A DNA stretch of 64,000 bases from Vibrio sp. JPW-9-11-11 (GCF_013369335.1 NZ_SZQJ01000036.1:1-64000), one strand, 5' to 3'; positions 45,887 to 54,509 are shown, counted from the stretch's first letter. Translations and numbers: made by a program. Notes: a model not told the origin generated them from the letters alone.

Positions 45887-47233
45887 GTGAGTCAGTTTCA
45901 GGATCTCTCTCTGCTTATCGAACAAATCGGCAAGGCTGATGAAGATCAGCACGCGCCCATTCTTAATGAAGCGATCGAACAAGGCTTAGAGCCTGGGTCT
46001 GTTGCGCTGATACTTGAAGCTTTCCCTATCGAAGAGCGTGTGAAGCTATGGCGCAGCCTCCCTCTTGAACTGCACATCGAAGTGTTGACCGAGGCGCGTG
46101 CCGAAGTGCGACACTCAGTCATCGATCAACTATCTGACACCGAGCTCAAGCTCACTCTGGCCAAACTCGATAACTTATCCTTAATTGAATGGGCCGACTC
46201 ACTTCCCGAAGAGATCATTAATGAAGCGCTGCATCTGATCGAAAAAGATGAGCTAGAGCTCTACGATCAGGCCAATCAGTACCAAGATGATGAGTTAGGG
46301 CGTTGGGCAGAAAGAAAAGTCGTCACTCTGCCATTCAACATATCAGTCGATAAAGCCAAAATCTTGATGGAGCGTTATAGCTACGATGCCCCCCAACAAA
46401 TCTACTTGATCAACAAGCGCAAGCAGTTCCGCGGCTTGGTTAGCTATATTGACCTGCTGCGAGCCGAGCCAAATGAACGCTTGCGTAACTTAGCGGTTGA
46501 TAATGTACTAACTTTAGATGCCAACCTGACCCTTGCCGAGAGCATTGAATCGTTGGAACACTCCTCATTGTCCGCCATGCCTGTCGTAGATGAACAACAA
46601 ACTCTAATCGGTGAAGTTGACTGGCACTTTGCGTTGGGCACTCAGCGCGAAATATACGAAGCTCGCCTAATGGCCGGTACTGGTATGGATGAGGGTGACG
46701 ACCTATTTGCCCCGGTGATCAAAAGTTCGCAAAAACGTGGCGTATGGCTTGGTATCAACTTATTGACCGCCATTTTAGCCTCAGTAACGATTGGGCTATT
46801 CGAAGATGTCATTGCCCAAGTCGTGGCACTGGCGGTGCTGATGCCAATAGTGGCATCAATGGGCGGTATTGCGGGAAGTCAAACCCTAACGCTCATGGTA
46901 CGCGCGATGGCGCTCAATCAGATCACTACGGGCAACCGATGGGCATTGCTTAAGAATGAAATAGGTATTGGCTCGATTAATGGTCTGCTGTGGGCACTGA
47001 TCATCGGCGCGTTAGCTGGGCTGTGGTTTCAATCCACTGTGCTAGGCGCCACCATCGCGCTGGCGATCATTGTCAATATCATCACGGCAGCCATGTTTGG
47101 TGTGTTGATCCCAATTGCACTCGACAAGCTCAAGCTTGATCCAGCGCTAGCGGGTTCGGTAATCCTCACCACGGTAACCGACGTGGTTGGATTTTTTGCC
47201 TTTTTAGGTACCGCGAGCTTAGTGATGCTTTAA
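45887..47233 (+). CDS. mgtE: Magnesium transporter MgtE
   Basis: The 448-aa protein starts at GTG (GAGGTA upstream). In order: an MgtE N-domain of helical repeats (about 1-130), two CBS domains (about 135-255) that sense Mg2+, a connecting helix, and five membrane helices (about 280-448) including the conserved PIVASMGGIAGSQTLTLMVR pore segment. MgtE is a Mg2+ (also Co2+) channel of the inner membrane. The Qrr sRNA follows on the same strand after about 155 bases that hold the Qrr promoter. Confidence 0.96.
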   Translation: MSQFQDLSLLIEQIGKADEDQHAPILNEAIEQGLEPGSVALILEAFPIEERVKLWRSLPLELHIEVLTEARAEVRHSVIDQLSDTELKLTLAKLDNLSLIEWADSLPEEIINEALHLIEKDELELYDQANQYQDDELGRWAERKVVTLPFNISVDKAKILMERYSYDAPQQIYLINKRKQFRGLVSYIDLLRAEPNERLRNLAVDNVLTLDANLTLAESIESLEHSSLSAMPVVDEQQTLIGEVDWHFALGTQREIYEARLMAGTGMDEGDDLFAPVIKSSQKRGVWLGINLLTAILASVTIGLFEDVIAQVVALAVLMPIVASMGGIAGSQTLTLMVRAMALNQITTGNRWALLKNEIGIGSINGLLWALIIGALAGLWFQSTVLGATIALAIIVNIITAAMFGVLIPIALDKLKLDPALAGSVILTTVTDVVGFFAFLGTASLVML

Positions 47234-47275
47234 CTGCGTTAACTATGCAATCATCAGTAGCAATTTCAACACTGT

Positions 47276-47288
47276 TCGCATTTTGCAC
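47276..47288 (+). promoter_or_regulatory. Candidate LuxO-binding site upstream of Qrr
   Basis: TCGCATTTTGCAC matches the LuxO half-palindrome TTGCAWWWTGCAA at 11 of 13 positions. It is centred about 107 bases before the predicted Qrr start, a normal enhancer distance for a sigma-54 activator. Confidence 0.55.
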
Positions 47289-47362
47289 TTTCAATATGCA
47301 ATAGCGACGGCCACTTTCAACCTAAAACGCGCAAATACTGCGCAATTTGGCACTATAAAAGT

Positions 47363-47378
47363 TGGCACATATGCTGCA
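47363..47378 (+). promoter_or_regulatory. Sigma-54 promoter of Qrr
   Basis: TGGCACATATGCTGCA agrees with the -24/-12 consensus: the GG and GC dinucleotides (47364-47365 and 47376-47377) are exactly 10 bases apart. It places the transcription start at about 47389, where the Qrr 5' end begins. Confidence 0.9.
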
Positions 47379-47388
47379 ATATATTAGA

Positions 47389-47496
47389 TGACCCTTATTA
47401 AGCCGAGGGTCACCTAGCCAACTGACGTTGTTAGTGAACCAGATTTTGTTCACACCTATATCAGCCAATCTCACTCCTTGAGGTTGGCTTTTTTTA
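47389..47496 (+). ncRNA. qrr: Qrr quorum-regulatory sRNA
   Basis: The roughly 108-base RNA carries the invariant Qrr core: TGACCCTTATTAAGCCGAGG, then GTCACCTAGCCAACTGACGT and TGTTAGTGAA. The 3' end is the terminator AGCCAATCTC / GAGGTTGGCT (one wobble pair, 47463-47489) followed by seven T. With Hfq, Qrr RNAs pair with luxR/hapR, luxO, aphA and other mRNAs and act at low cell density. The sigma-54 promoter and LuxO-like site directly upstream complete the known control. Vibrios carry several qrr copies; which number this is cannot be told. Confidence 0.95.
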
Positions 47497-47536
47497 TTCA
47501 TCGATGAGTGCTCTGAGCGACCTTGCCTAATCGACA

Positions 47537-47565
47537 TAAAAAAGGGAAGCCTTGTTCGCTTCCCT
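47537..47565 (-). terminator. Terminator of the TerC-family gene
   Basis: AGGGAAGC-cttgttc-GCTTCCCT is followed on the minus strand by TTTTTTATG, 22 bases past the stop. Confidence 0.9.
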
Positions 47566-47586
47566 ATTATGACCTTGACTAAATCA

Positions 47587-48342
47587 CTATGCCTTGCTCA
47601 CCCGCTTAAACGGTCGGATGGCGGTAATTCGCAATTGGTGTTTTTTCTTCAACTGAATATGGCATAGCTCCAGTATCAAACCAAATGCCATCGCAAAATA
47701 GACGTAGCCTTTGTTGACGTGAATTGCAAAACCTTCCGCCATCAACAGCCCTCCCAATAACACTAAAAAGAGCAACGCTAAGGTCTTAAACCCAGGATAC
47801 TTGGTGACCAAGTGATTGATCTTTTCCGCGGTTAATACCATGACGACCGCAGACGCCAGTATCGCCGCGACCATCACTGGCACCTCACTGGTCAAGCCGA
47901 CGGCGGTAATGACCGAGTCCATTGAAAACACGGCGTCGACCGCGACAATCTGCAACAGCACAACAGCAAGTCCAGTGCGAACGTGTGTCGAGTGCGCGGC
48001 ACTGTGGTGCGTTAACCAAGCCCACAGCTCTTTAGCACTTTTGGCGAGTAGAAATACGCCACCCAATATCATAATCACATCACGCCCAGTAAATGCCACT
48101 TGAGCTAACTGGAACAATGGCTGAGTTAACGACATCACCCAAGAAATCGAGAAGACCAAGACGATACGCGCAGCAACCGCCAAGGTGATACCTAGGTTAC
48201 GAGCCAGTTTACGCTGATGTTGTGGCAGTCGCTCACACAATACGGAGATAAACACGACATTATCGACGCCGAGTACTATCTCGAGCACAAATAGCGTGGC
48301 AAAAATAGCCCAAATTTCAGGTTGTAATAAGAGTTCTAACAT
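47587..48342 (-). CDS. TerC-family membrane protein
   Basis: The 251-aa protein has seven or so helices. The family motifs LEIVLGVDNVVFISVL (about 20-35) and VAVDAVFSMDSVITAVG (about 133-149) contain the conserved acidic residues thought to bind a metal ion. Relatives (YgdQ, Alx, MeeF-type) take part in metal export or metallation of exported proteins. The leader (48343-48495) holds a TCCACC-ac-GGTGGA palindrome; no clear manganese riboswitch was recognised. The start has AGAGACCTC-type upstream sequence, not a strong site. Confidence 0.93.
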   Translation of the reverse strand: MLELLLQPEIWAIFATLFVLEIVLGVDNVVFISVLCERLPQHQRKLARNLGITLAVAARIVLVFSISWVMSLTQPLFQLAQVAFTGRDVIMILGGVFLLAKSAKELWAWLTHHSAAHSTHVRTGLAVVLLQIVAVDAVFSMDSVITAVGLTSEVPVMVAAILASAVVMVLTAEKINHLVTKYPGFKTLALLFLVLLGGLLMAEGFAIHVNKGYVYFAMAFGLILELCHIQLKKKHQLRITAIRPFKRVSKA

Positions 48343-48495
48343 TGAGAGACCTCCACCACGGTGGAAGCGAAGGGAGTATTGAGTCGACTAAAGGGGTCGT
48401 CCATTAAGAGCATTACCTCTGTTGCTTAGGGATCGGTAGTAAATCACCACACCACAAACAAGGCAATATCATCAAATGTAACCAAATATTTCGAA

Positions 48496-48908
48496 CAAAA
48501 GAAAACCCCACTAGGCTTTCACCTAGTGGGGTTCATTCTTACTCGCAGCAATCCGGCTACTAATAGGTGCTCCCTGCATCTATTCCTTGATAGCACACTG
48601 AATCCTTCAGCACTGTCCTTATCATCGCCTTCCTAGCGGTGTCCTTGGCCGTCCAGCCCGTTAGCTATCCAAGCTAACTCTCTTCACTTGTCCTTAAGCG
48701 GTGTCCTAGCTCTATCATCCTGATAGATTTTGCCTTAGTCCGTTAAGCGTCCATTGTCTTTCCTTGTGTAACCATCCTAGTTACTAGCGTCCAGCCAATG
48801 TCCTTTGCTATCCATGCCAATTACTCATCCTGAATAATCGAATCTTCTTCCTGAAGATGACCTATCCTTGGGTCTTTCCTGTTCCGTGTCGGCTTCCTGC
48901 TGACACAT
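48496..48908 (-). ncRNA. csrB: CsrB-family regulatory sRNA
   Basis: The roughly 410-base minus-strand RNA is full of CsrA-binding signals: I count 25 GGA motifs between 48541 and 48900, most as AGGA or AGGAT in short hairpin loops. The 5' end starts near a TGTCAGC..GACA hairpin, with a CATAAT -10 element about seven bases upstream. The 3' end is a very strong terminator, CCCCACTAGG / CCTAGTGGGG, followed by TTTTCTTTT (48498-48534). It has no coding frame. CsrB RNAs sequester CsrA; in V. cholerae CsrB-D act downstream of VarS/VarA and upstream of LuxO. The upstream VarA-like box supports this. Confidence 0.95.
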
Positions 48909-49062
48909 TAAGATTATGCGATGAGCTGTTTTTCACAACGCTTGTTGCTACTTTTAGCCAAGCAGATAACGATTGCATTTTAAACAAATACAATATATTC
49001 ATATAGTTACAGGCGTTAAATCTTCATTTTCTTGCGAACAACTTAAGTTTTACTTACGTCAT

Positions 49063-49080
49063 TGTGAGAGATCTCTTACA
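49063..49080 (-). promoter_or_regulatory. VarA/UvrY (GacA) upstream activating box of csrB
   Basis: TGTGAGAGATCTCTTACA is an almost perfect palindrome fitting the GacA/UvrY consensus TGTAAG-N6-CTTACA with one change. It is centred about 164 bases before the predicted csrB start, similar to the distal site described for other csrB genes. Confidence 0.8.
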
Positions 49081-49275
49081 TGACAAAGAGACGATCTCTT
49101 GCTGGTGGTGATTTATCAAACAACACAAAATGTGATCTCAAACAGGCCCTTAGTATTATCAAGCGTGGATTGTCTCTGTCATTGCGGGTTTTTCTGGACT
49201 ATCAGAGGCGAAATTAGGATATTATGGCCAGATCTAAATCACATTACTTGTTTCCATCTTGCAGAGGACGATTGA

Positions 49276-49725
49276 ATGATTTCTAAGTGGGCTCAACGCT
49301 TTTACCAAATGGCAGAACTTGTTGGCTCTTGGAGTAAGGATCCCTCCACCCAAGTCGGTGCTGTCATCACCAAACAAAATCGGATTGTCTCGGTAGGTTT
49401 CAACGGTTATCCGCATGGTATTTCGGATAGTGCCATTACGGATGACCGTGAAATGAAATACCTCAAAACGCTCCACGCTGAAGAGAATGCCATTCTATTC
49501 GCTAAACGCGACCTAGATGGCTGTGAGATCTGGGTGACTCATTTTCCTTGTCCAAACTGCGCTGCCAAAATTATTCAAACGGGTATTTCCGCTGTTCACT
49601 GTCCGGAGCAGACAGAAGACTTTTTATCGCGCTGGGAAGACAAGATTAAAGTGAGTCAGGAGATGTTTCTCCAAGCGGGTGTAAAAGTAAACTGGTTACC
49701 ACTCGAAGACATACAAACCCAATAA
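49276..49725 (+). CDS. dCMP deaminase family protein
   Basis: The 149-aa zinc deaminase has zinc ligands in LHAEENAI (His and catalytic Glu, about residues 71-78) and FPCPNCA (two Cys, about 97-103). The N-terminal WAQRFYQMAELVGSWSKDPSTQVG matches the deoxycytidylate deaminase/ComEB group. It deaminates dCMP to dUMP for thymidylate supply. GAGGACGATTG provides the ribosome site. Single gene. Confidence 0.95.
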   Translation: MISKWAQRFYQMAELVGSWSKDPSTQVGAVITKQNRIVSVGFNGYPHGISDSAITDDREMKYLKTLHAEENAILFAKRDLDGCEIWVTHFPCPNCAAKIIQTGISAVHCPEQTEDFLSRWEDKIKVSQEMFLQAGVKVNWLPLEDIQTQ

Positions 49726-50324
49726 GTTCTGTCTGCGGTTAACTACCTAAGTGAACCGCAGCAACCTTGAACACCCTTAATTTGATTTCATCTCAACAGC
49801 CATAGCAAACCAATGAAAGATGCGCTGTTTTGTCGTCATCACGACCATTTTGCTTCCTACCCAGTAAAAACCGGCTTTTATCCCGATTATTTTTTTAACT
49901 CATGGCGAAGTCCTCGTTCAGAAGCCATAATTAACCATTCGCCGAAAGTTTTAGGTCGCAACCACTATTCATTGTTTACTAATTAAGTAGATCTAGTGAC
50001 CAAAGTCGGTTTTATCTTATGAACCTATCACTACTGTTACACAAAATGTGTGCTTCAAGTATTTTTCTTCGCAAAATAAGGCGTCAGTAATCAAAAAGTC
50101 AATACGATCAACTGCTAGACCAAACCAAAAACAACCACCACAAATCCCCCTATTTTTAGCATAAAAGCCAAGCATTAATTTTACTAGCAGAATAAGATGT
50201 TAGGCATTACAATCCTGCCGCATAAAAATTACAAATTTAATACAAATTTTAGTCCACTCTACTCGATACCCTACAATCGCAAAGTAGAGTCAGTCCCCCA
50301 AAACGTGAAAGGTCCACATATACA
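49726..50324. promoter_or_regulatory. Long spacer between dCMP deaminase and GAPDH genes
   Basis: No convincing gene. CTGCGGTT/AACCGCAG (49733-49761) is an 8-bp hairpin after the deaminase stop without a T run. A 57-codon plus-strand frame (49813-49986, MKDALFCRHHDHFASYP at the start) lacks a ribosome site and is doubtful. CTCTACT/AGTAGAG (50257-50289) is a hairpin in the GAPDH leader. The length suggests a regulated promoter. Confidence 0.4.
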
Positions 50325-51761
50325 ATGAGCCCAGAGAAACATCTCCTAGATTGGCAAACGAGCCAAACGATTGCGGAAACTATCTCTCCACTTCTTGGTC
50401 AACTTTATCGCCACAAAGGGGTTGAAGTACTCCTGTTTGGCAAAACTCTAGTTAACGCGGCGACGATTGATATCATCAAAGCTCACCGGCTAGCCCGCCG
50501 TTACACGGATACCGCACTTAGCCCCCAGCAAACGCTTCCTCTTATCAAAGCGCTGGCGGAAATGGAACTTTCTCCTTGTCGCATCGACATTGGTCAGCTC
50601 GCCCATCAGTTCTGGAAAGATCGCGATGACGAGCACGGTGTAAAAGACTTTCTTCATACTTCCTTGCTCGGTGCAATGAACGGCGAAACGGTCACCGAAC
50701 CACGCGATGTTGTGCTGTACGGTTTTGGCCGCATTGGTCGCCTATTGACGCGCTTGTTGGTCGAAAAATCTGGCCCCGGCTACCCGCTTCGCCTGCGTGC
50801 TGTTGTCGTCCGTGGGGGTAAAAAAGGTGACTTAGAGAAACGCGCAAGCTTGCTTCGCCGCGACTCAGTTCATGGTCAATTTAACGGTAGTATTGTGGTC
50901 GATGAAGAGCGAAAAGCAATCATCGCCAATGGCAACTATATCCAGTTCATTTATGCCAACAAGCCGGAAGAGGTAGACTACACTCACTACGGCATCAACA
51001 ACGCTCTGGTTGTCGATAATACTGGCGTATGGCGAGACGCTGAAGGTTTAAGCCAGCATCTAGCATGTGGTGGCGCAGAAAAAGTCCTACTCACCGCACC
51101 GGGTAAAGGCGATATCAAAAACGTCGTATTTGGTGTCAATGACAGTGTTATCCAAGCTGAAGATACGATTATCTCCGCGGCAAGCTGTACCACCAACGCG
51201 ATTACACCGGTGCTCAAAGCAATCAATGACAAATTTGGCGTGACATCTGGTCATATCGAAACGGTGCACTCATTTACCAACGACCAAAACTTGATTGATA
51301 ACTTCCATTCTGGCGAGCGTCGCGGTCGCAGCGCGTCACTGAATATGGTGCTGACTGAAACGGGTGCGGCAAAAGCGGTGGCAAAAGCCTTACCAGAGCT
51401 AGCAGGCAAGCTGACAGGTAACGCGATTCGAGTTCCGACCCCGAACGTATCCATGGCGATCGCCAACCTCAACTTAGTAACGGGCACCGACAAAGAACAG
51501 CTCAACGCTTACTTACGTGAAATGGCGCTTAAGTCTGAGTTATCGGCGCAAATTGACTACACAGAATCAACTGAAATTGTCTCGACAGATTTGGTTGGCT
51601 CGCGCTTTGCGGGTGTAGTCGATGGGGCTGCTACCATCGCCCAAGACAATCGCTGCGTCTTGTATATTTGGTATGACAACGAGTTTGGTTACAGCTGTCA
51701 GGTGGTCCATTGTATGGAGCAAATGATGGGTGTACGCTATAAAACTTACCCCAGCCAGTAA
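50325..51761 (+). CDS. Long-form glyceraldehyde-3-phosphate dehydrogenase
   Basis: At 478 aa this is about 140 residues longer than classical GAPDH. An N-terminal helical extension (1-125) precedes the NAD-binding domain (VVLYGFGRIGRLL, about 129-141). The catalytic Cys is residue 288 in SAASCTTNAITPV, and the His partner falls in the HSFTNDQN segment. Such extended GAPDHs are known in Vibrio and Pseudomonas. It may serve gluconeogenesis or a special redox condition. The function of the extension is unknown. Confidence 0.93.
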   Translation: MSPEKHLLDWQTSQTIAETISPLLGQLYRHKGVEVLLFGKTLVNAATIDIIKAHRLARRYTDTALSPQQTLPLIKALAEMELSPCRIDIGQLAHQFWKDRDDEHGVKDFLHTSLLGAMNGETVTEPRDVVLYGFGRIGRLLTRLLVEKSGPGYPLRLRAVVVRGGKKGDLEKRASLLRRDSVHGQFNGSIVVDEERKAIIANGNYIQFIYANKPEEVDYTHYGINNALVVDNTGVWRDAEGLSQHLACGGAEKVLLTAPGKGDIKNVVFGVNDSVIQAEDTIISAASCTTNAITPVLKAINDKFGVTSGHIETVHSFTNDQNLIDNFHSGERRGRSASLNMVLTETGAAKAVAKALPELAGKLTGNAIRVPTPNVSMAIANLNLVTGTDKEQLNAYLREMALKSELSAQIDYTESTEIVSTDLVGSRFAGVVDGAATIAQDNRCVLYIWYDNEFGYSCQVVHCMEQMMGVRYKTYPSQ

Positions 51762-51849
51762 GACTGTCAGCCGAATATTATAGAATATCGCCCCTCATAG
51801 GTAGGGGCAAAACTCCACAACATAATAGCTATAATAATCCCCCGTATTT

Positions 51850-51881
51850 GCCATCCTTGGGTTCTTAGGATGGCTTTTTTT
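51850..51881 (+). terminator. Terminator of the GAPDH gene
   Basis: GCCATCC-11 bases-GGATGGC is followed by seven T, about 89 bases past the stop. A second hairpin without T run (GCCCCT/AGGGGC) lies between, at 51789-51809. Confidence 0.85.
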
Positions 51882-51988
51882 GGTTATCCAACGAGAGATC
51901 AGATTTAATCCCGCTGATAAAAACTCTTGTTCATGTTTGATTCATTTGCCCACCGTTATCTTAGTCAGATAATAGAGAGGTAATAATT

Positions 51989-52198
51989 ATGAATAGAGCT
52001 ATTTCTGGTATTCTGACACTGTTTATCGGTGTATTCACACTCCTGTTCACCCTGATATTGGCGATCCCATTGACTATCGTTGCGCTTATCACAGGCAAAA
52101 AAATTGAGAAGTCACTCAAGATGCAGCGCGAAATGTTTTCTCATTCAAGCGATCGATCAGTACTCGAAGGGGAGTATGAAGAGGTATCAAAACAGTAA
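51989..52198 (+). CDS. Small membrane protein (69 aa)
   Basis: One long hydrophobic stretch (about 7-35; GILTLFIGVFTLLFTLILAIPLTIVALIT) probably forms one or two helices. It is followed by a basic then acidic cytoplasmic tail (KKIEKSLKMQREMF...YEEVSKQ). GAGAGGTAATAATT gives a good ribosome site. No family is recognised. It ends 13 bases before the lipoprotein gene and is likely co-transcribed with it. Confidence 0.8.
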   Translation: MNRAISGILTLFIGVFTLLFTLILAIPLTIVALITGKKIEKSLKMQREMFSHSSDRSVLEGEYEEVSKQ

Positions 52199-52211
52199 CG
52201 GACCCAGCTCA

Positions 52212-53381
52212 ATGATACGAAGAACTCTGTGGTTAATTTTCTCTTGTACCGCTTTGCTCAGCCTTAGTTTAAGCGGCTGTAGCTCAGCGTCCCAAGCCCC
52301 TGAATATAGAGCCGCGGACGCGCTCCCCAACTACGCTCAACCTAGCTTCGCTGCTTACATCCGCGACACCCAAGCTTGGCTTGAGCAACATCGTATTTTC
52401 CTCACTCAAGACAAGTCCACTGAGTTAGGATTGGTCACTCCGCAAGAATTTCGACCTAAGAAGCCCAATGGTCAGGGCGTACTTTTAGTACACGGTTTAG
52501 GTGATTCTCCCTATTCGTTTATCGATATCGCGACCCACTTGGCCAAGCAAGGCTATCTGGTTCGCACCATCCTTCTGCCGGGTCACGGGAGTAAAGTCGG
52601 TGACTTACAACTGCCCTCTTATAACGACTGGCAAGGCACCGTTAAGCATCATATTCAGTTGCTAAAACAAGATACCGATTCCATCTGGCTAGGCGGCTAC
52701 TCAACTGGCGCTAACCTAGTGACCGAGCATGCCGTTGACGATCCTTCCATCAATGGTTTACTGCTGTTTTCTCCCGCGCTACAACCCCTTTCCGGTGCGG
52801 TAAAATACGCCAAACTTGCCAGCTACTTCATTACCTGGGCAGACCAAGACCCAGAAGATAACCCATTGCGCTATAACTCCCTGCCAATGAATGCGGCCGC
52901 CGTGTATTACCAAACATCCACCCAAGTGAGAGCGTCACTGTTGGGAAAAACCTATGACAAGCCAGTGTTCATATTGATGAGCGAAGGCGATAAAGTGATC
53001 GATAGCCAGTTCGTGACTGAAGTATTTTCAACGCAAATGACTCATCCGGCTAGCCACTTGGTGTGGCAAGGCGAGAAAGAAACTGGCATTGCAAGAACTA
53101 CACGTTTTAGTATGCGCTTACCTGAGCTACACATTTCGAATGGCTCACACATGGGGCTGCTGTTCTCGCCCGACAACCCCTATTACGGACGCCATGGTAT
53201 GCATCGAATTTGCAGTAATGGCCAAGGAGACGAGCTAGAACCGAAATGTTCGAGTAGCGAGGTATGGTATTCTGCGTGGGGCTATCGTGAAGAGGGAAAA
53301 ATTCATGCGCGGCTCACTTTCAATCCTTACTTTACCCAAAGCATGGCAATCATGGATAGCGTTATGCGCTCAGCCCGCTAA
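52212..53381 (+). CDS. Alpha/beta-hydrolase lipoprotein
   Basis: The protein has 389 aa from ATG 52212. The lipobox LSGC (Cys about residue 23) follows a hydrophobic signal sequence, so it is membrane-anchored. A start at 52176 with AAGGGG upstream is also possible. The hydrolase core shows VLLVHGLGDSPYSF (oxyanion region), the nucleophile elbow GGYSTGANL (GxSxG, about 175-183) and a late His in SNGSHMGLL. It is probably an esterase/lipase-like enzyme of the cell envelope. Substrate unknown. Confidence 0.9.
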   Translation: MIRRTLWLIFSCTALLSLSLSGCSSASQAPEYRAADALPNYAQPSFAAYIRDTQAWLEQHRIFLTQDKSTELGLVTPQEFRPKKPNGQGVLLVHGLGDSPYSFIDIATHLAKQGYLVRTILLPGHGSKVGDLQLPSYNDWQGTVKHHIQLLKQDTDSIWLGGYSTGANLVTEHAVDDPSINGLLLFSPALQPLSGAVKYAKLASYFITWADQDPEDNPLRYNSLPMNAAAVYYQTSTQVRASLLGKTYDKPVFILMSEGDKVIDSQFVTEVFSTQMTHPASHLVWQGEKETGIARTTRFSMRLPELHISNGSHMGLLFSPDNPYYGRHGMHRICSNGQGDELEPKCSSSEVWYSAWGYREEGKIHARLTFNPYFTQSMAIMDSVMRSAR

Positions 53382-53473
53382 AACCTGGCTTATCTCCTAG
53401 CAGAGGATAGTTGTTGCGCAAGATTGAGTGGTTTGTTATTAAAGAGTGACAATAATAACCACAGGAATGAGTG

Positions 53474-53959
53474 ATGAGTACTGGTCAACGAGATTTAACC
53501 CTGCGCTTTCTTGCCGAACCCAGTGACGTCAATTTTGGCGGCAAAGTTCACGGCGGCGCCGTAATGAAATGGATTGACTTAGCGGCCTATGCCAACGCGG
53601 CGGCGTGGAGCGGGAAATACTGTATTACCGCCTACGCGGGTGGGATTCGTTTTGTCGCTCCAATTCATGTCGGCAACCTGGTCGAAGTGAGCGCCAAGGT
53701 CATCTACACTGGCCGTAGCTCGATGCACATCGCGATTGATGTTCAAGCGAGCGATCCTAAGGAACTAAAAAACCGCCTCACCACCCACTGCATCGTGATC
53801 ATGGTGGCAGTCGACGAAGACGGTAAGCCGACAGACGTGCCTGATTGGGTTCCTCATACCGCGGAAGATATCGCACTTCGCGACTCGGCGATTCGATTGA
53901 TGAACATGCGCAAGCAGATTGGCGAAGAGATGGAAGCGCACGTCAAATATTTGAAGTAG
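53474..53959 (+). CDS. Hotdog-fold acyl-CoA thioesterase
   Basis: The 161-aa protein has a HotDog ACOT domain with SDVNFGGKVHGGAVMKWIDLAAY (about 17-39, containing the catalytic Asp region) and VHVGNLVEVSAKV-type strands, as in YciA and related thioesterases. It hydrolyses acyl-CoAs; chain preference cannot be told. It starts at ATG 53474 (the frame also has a GTG one codon earlier) behind AGGAATGAGTG. Monocistronic. Confidence 0.93.
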   Translation: MSTGQRDLTLRFLAEPSDVNFGGKVHGGAVMKWIDLAAYANAAAWSGKYCITAYAGGIRFVAPIHVGNLVEVSAKVIYTGRSSMHIAIDVQASDPKELKNRLTTHCIVIMVAVDEDGKPTDVPDWVPHTAEDIALRDSAIRLMNMRKQIGEEMEAHVKYLK

Positions 53960-54089
53960 TTTATCTAAACTCAATGTAGCTGGCGAAAGAAACCCACCAG
54001 CTACACTCTCACATCCCCCGGCTGTCATCTTTCCTTCATCTTAGTTTGCTTAAATCCGCTAACTAAATCGCGCATTAAAGGAATCAGTC

Positions 54090-54335
54090 TTGTCTCTGTG
54101 TGACATTACATTAACGGAATCCACTCTGCTTAATCTTAAGTCGGTCGAATATCAATGGGTACGTACCCTGTATGTGGAAGGCTATGGTGAGCAAGAGATC
54201 AACCGTTATATCCGCGCCTGTTTTGGCGGTGACGAGACGTTCGCTGACCTGTTTAGACGAGTGGCTCTGTCACAAGAGAGTCACTATGTGCTGCTGCGCT
54301 ATCTCGGCTGCGCCCCTTCCAGCCGTGAATTTTAG
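54090..54335 (+). CDS. Hypothetical protein (81 aa)
   Basis: The start is TTG with AAGGA seven bases upstream, the best choice in this frame. It is a soluble, mostly helical protein with EYQWVRTLYVEGYGEQEINRY (about 20-40) and LFRRVALSQESHYVLLRYLG near the end. No domain is recognised. Similar short proteins occur in vibrios as far as I recall. Function unknown. Confidence 0.65.
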   Translation: MSLCDITLTESTLLNLKSVEYQWVRTLYVEGYGEQEINRYIRACFGGDETFADLFRRVALSQESHYVLLRYLGCAPSSREF

Positions 54336-54486
54336 CAAGAAATTTCACTGTGACTCGCACAACAATGTAACCCGCTGCAAATCACTTAGACACTTTTTTT
54401 ACCCGATCGCATTGATTTCTCCCTTTACTATCAATCACTAGCAGAGCTTTTACACTGCTCTAAACCAGCAAAAATCAGACACAAAA

Positions 54487-54509
54487 AAACCCGGGACAAA
54501 GCCGGGTTT
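54487..54509 (+). terminator. Terminator-like hairpin downstream of the 81-aa gene
   Basis: AAACCCGG-gacaaag-CCGGGTTT is followed by TGG, with an A tract on the other side, so it could stop transcripts in both directions. The spacer 54336-54670 holds no gene. Confidence 0.65.

Noticed and set aside
47322..47537. 71-aa minus-strand frame over the Qrr region
   Set aside because: It is antisense to a well-defined sRNA with promoter and terminator and has no ribosome site.
48343..48495. Manganese (yybP-ykoY) riboswitch upstream of the TerC gene
   Set aside because: TerC genes often have one, but I could not find the conserved core. Only a short palindrome is visible.
48541..48910. CRISPR-like or tandem repeat array suggested by the recurring TCC pattern
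   Set aside because: The units are irregular in spacing and sequence. They are GGA motifs of a CsrB-type RNA on the other strand.
49813..49986. 57-codon plus-strand frame in the GAPDH leader region
   Set aside because: No ribosome site and no recognisable features; kept only as a doubtful note.
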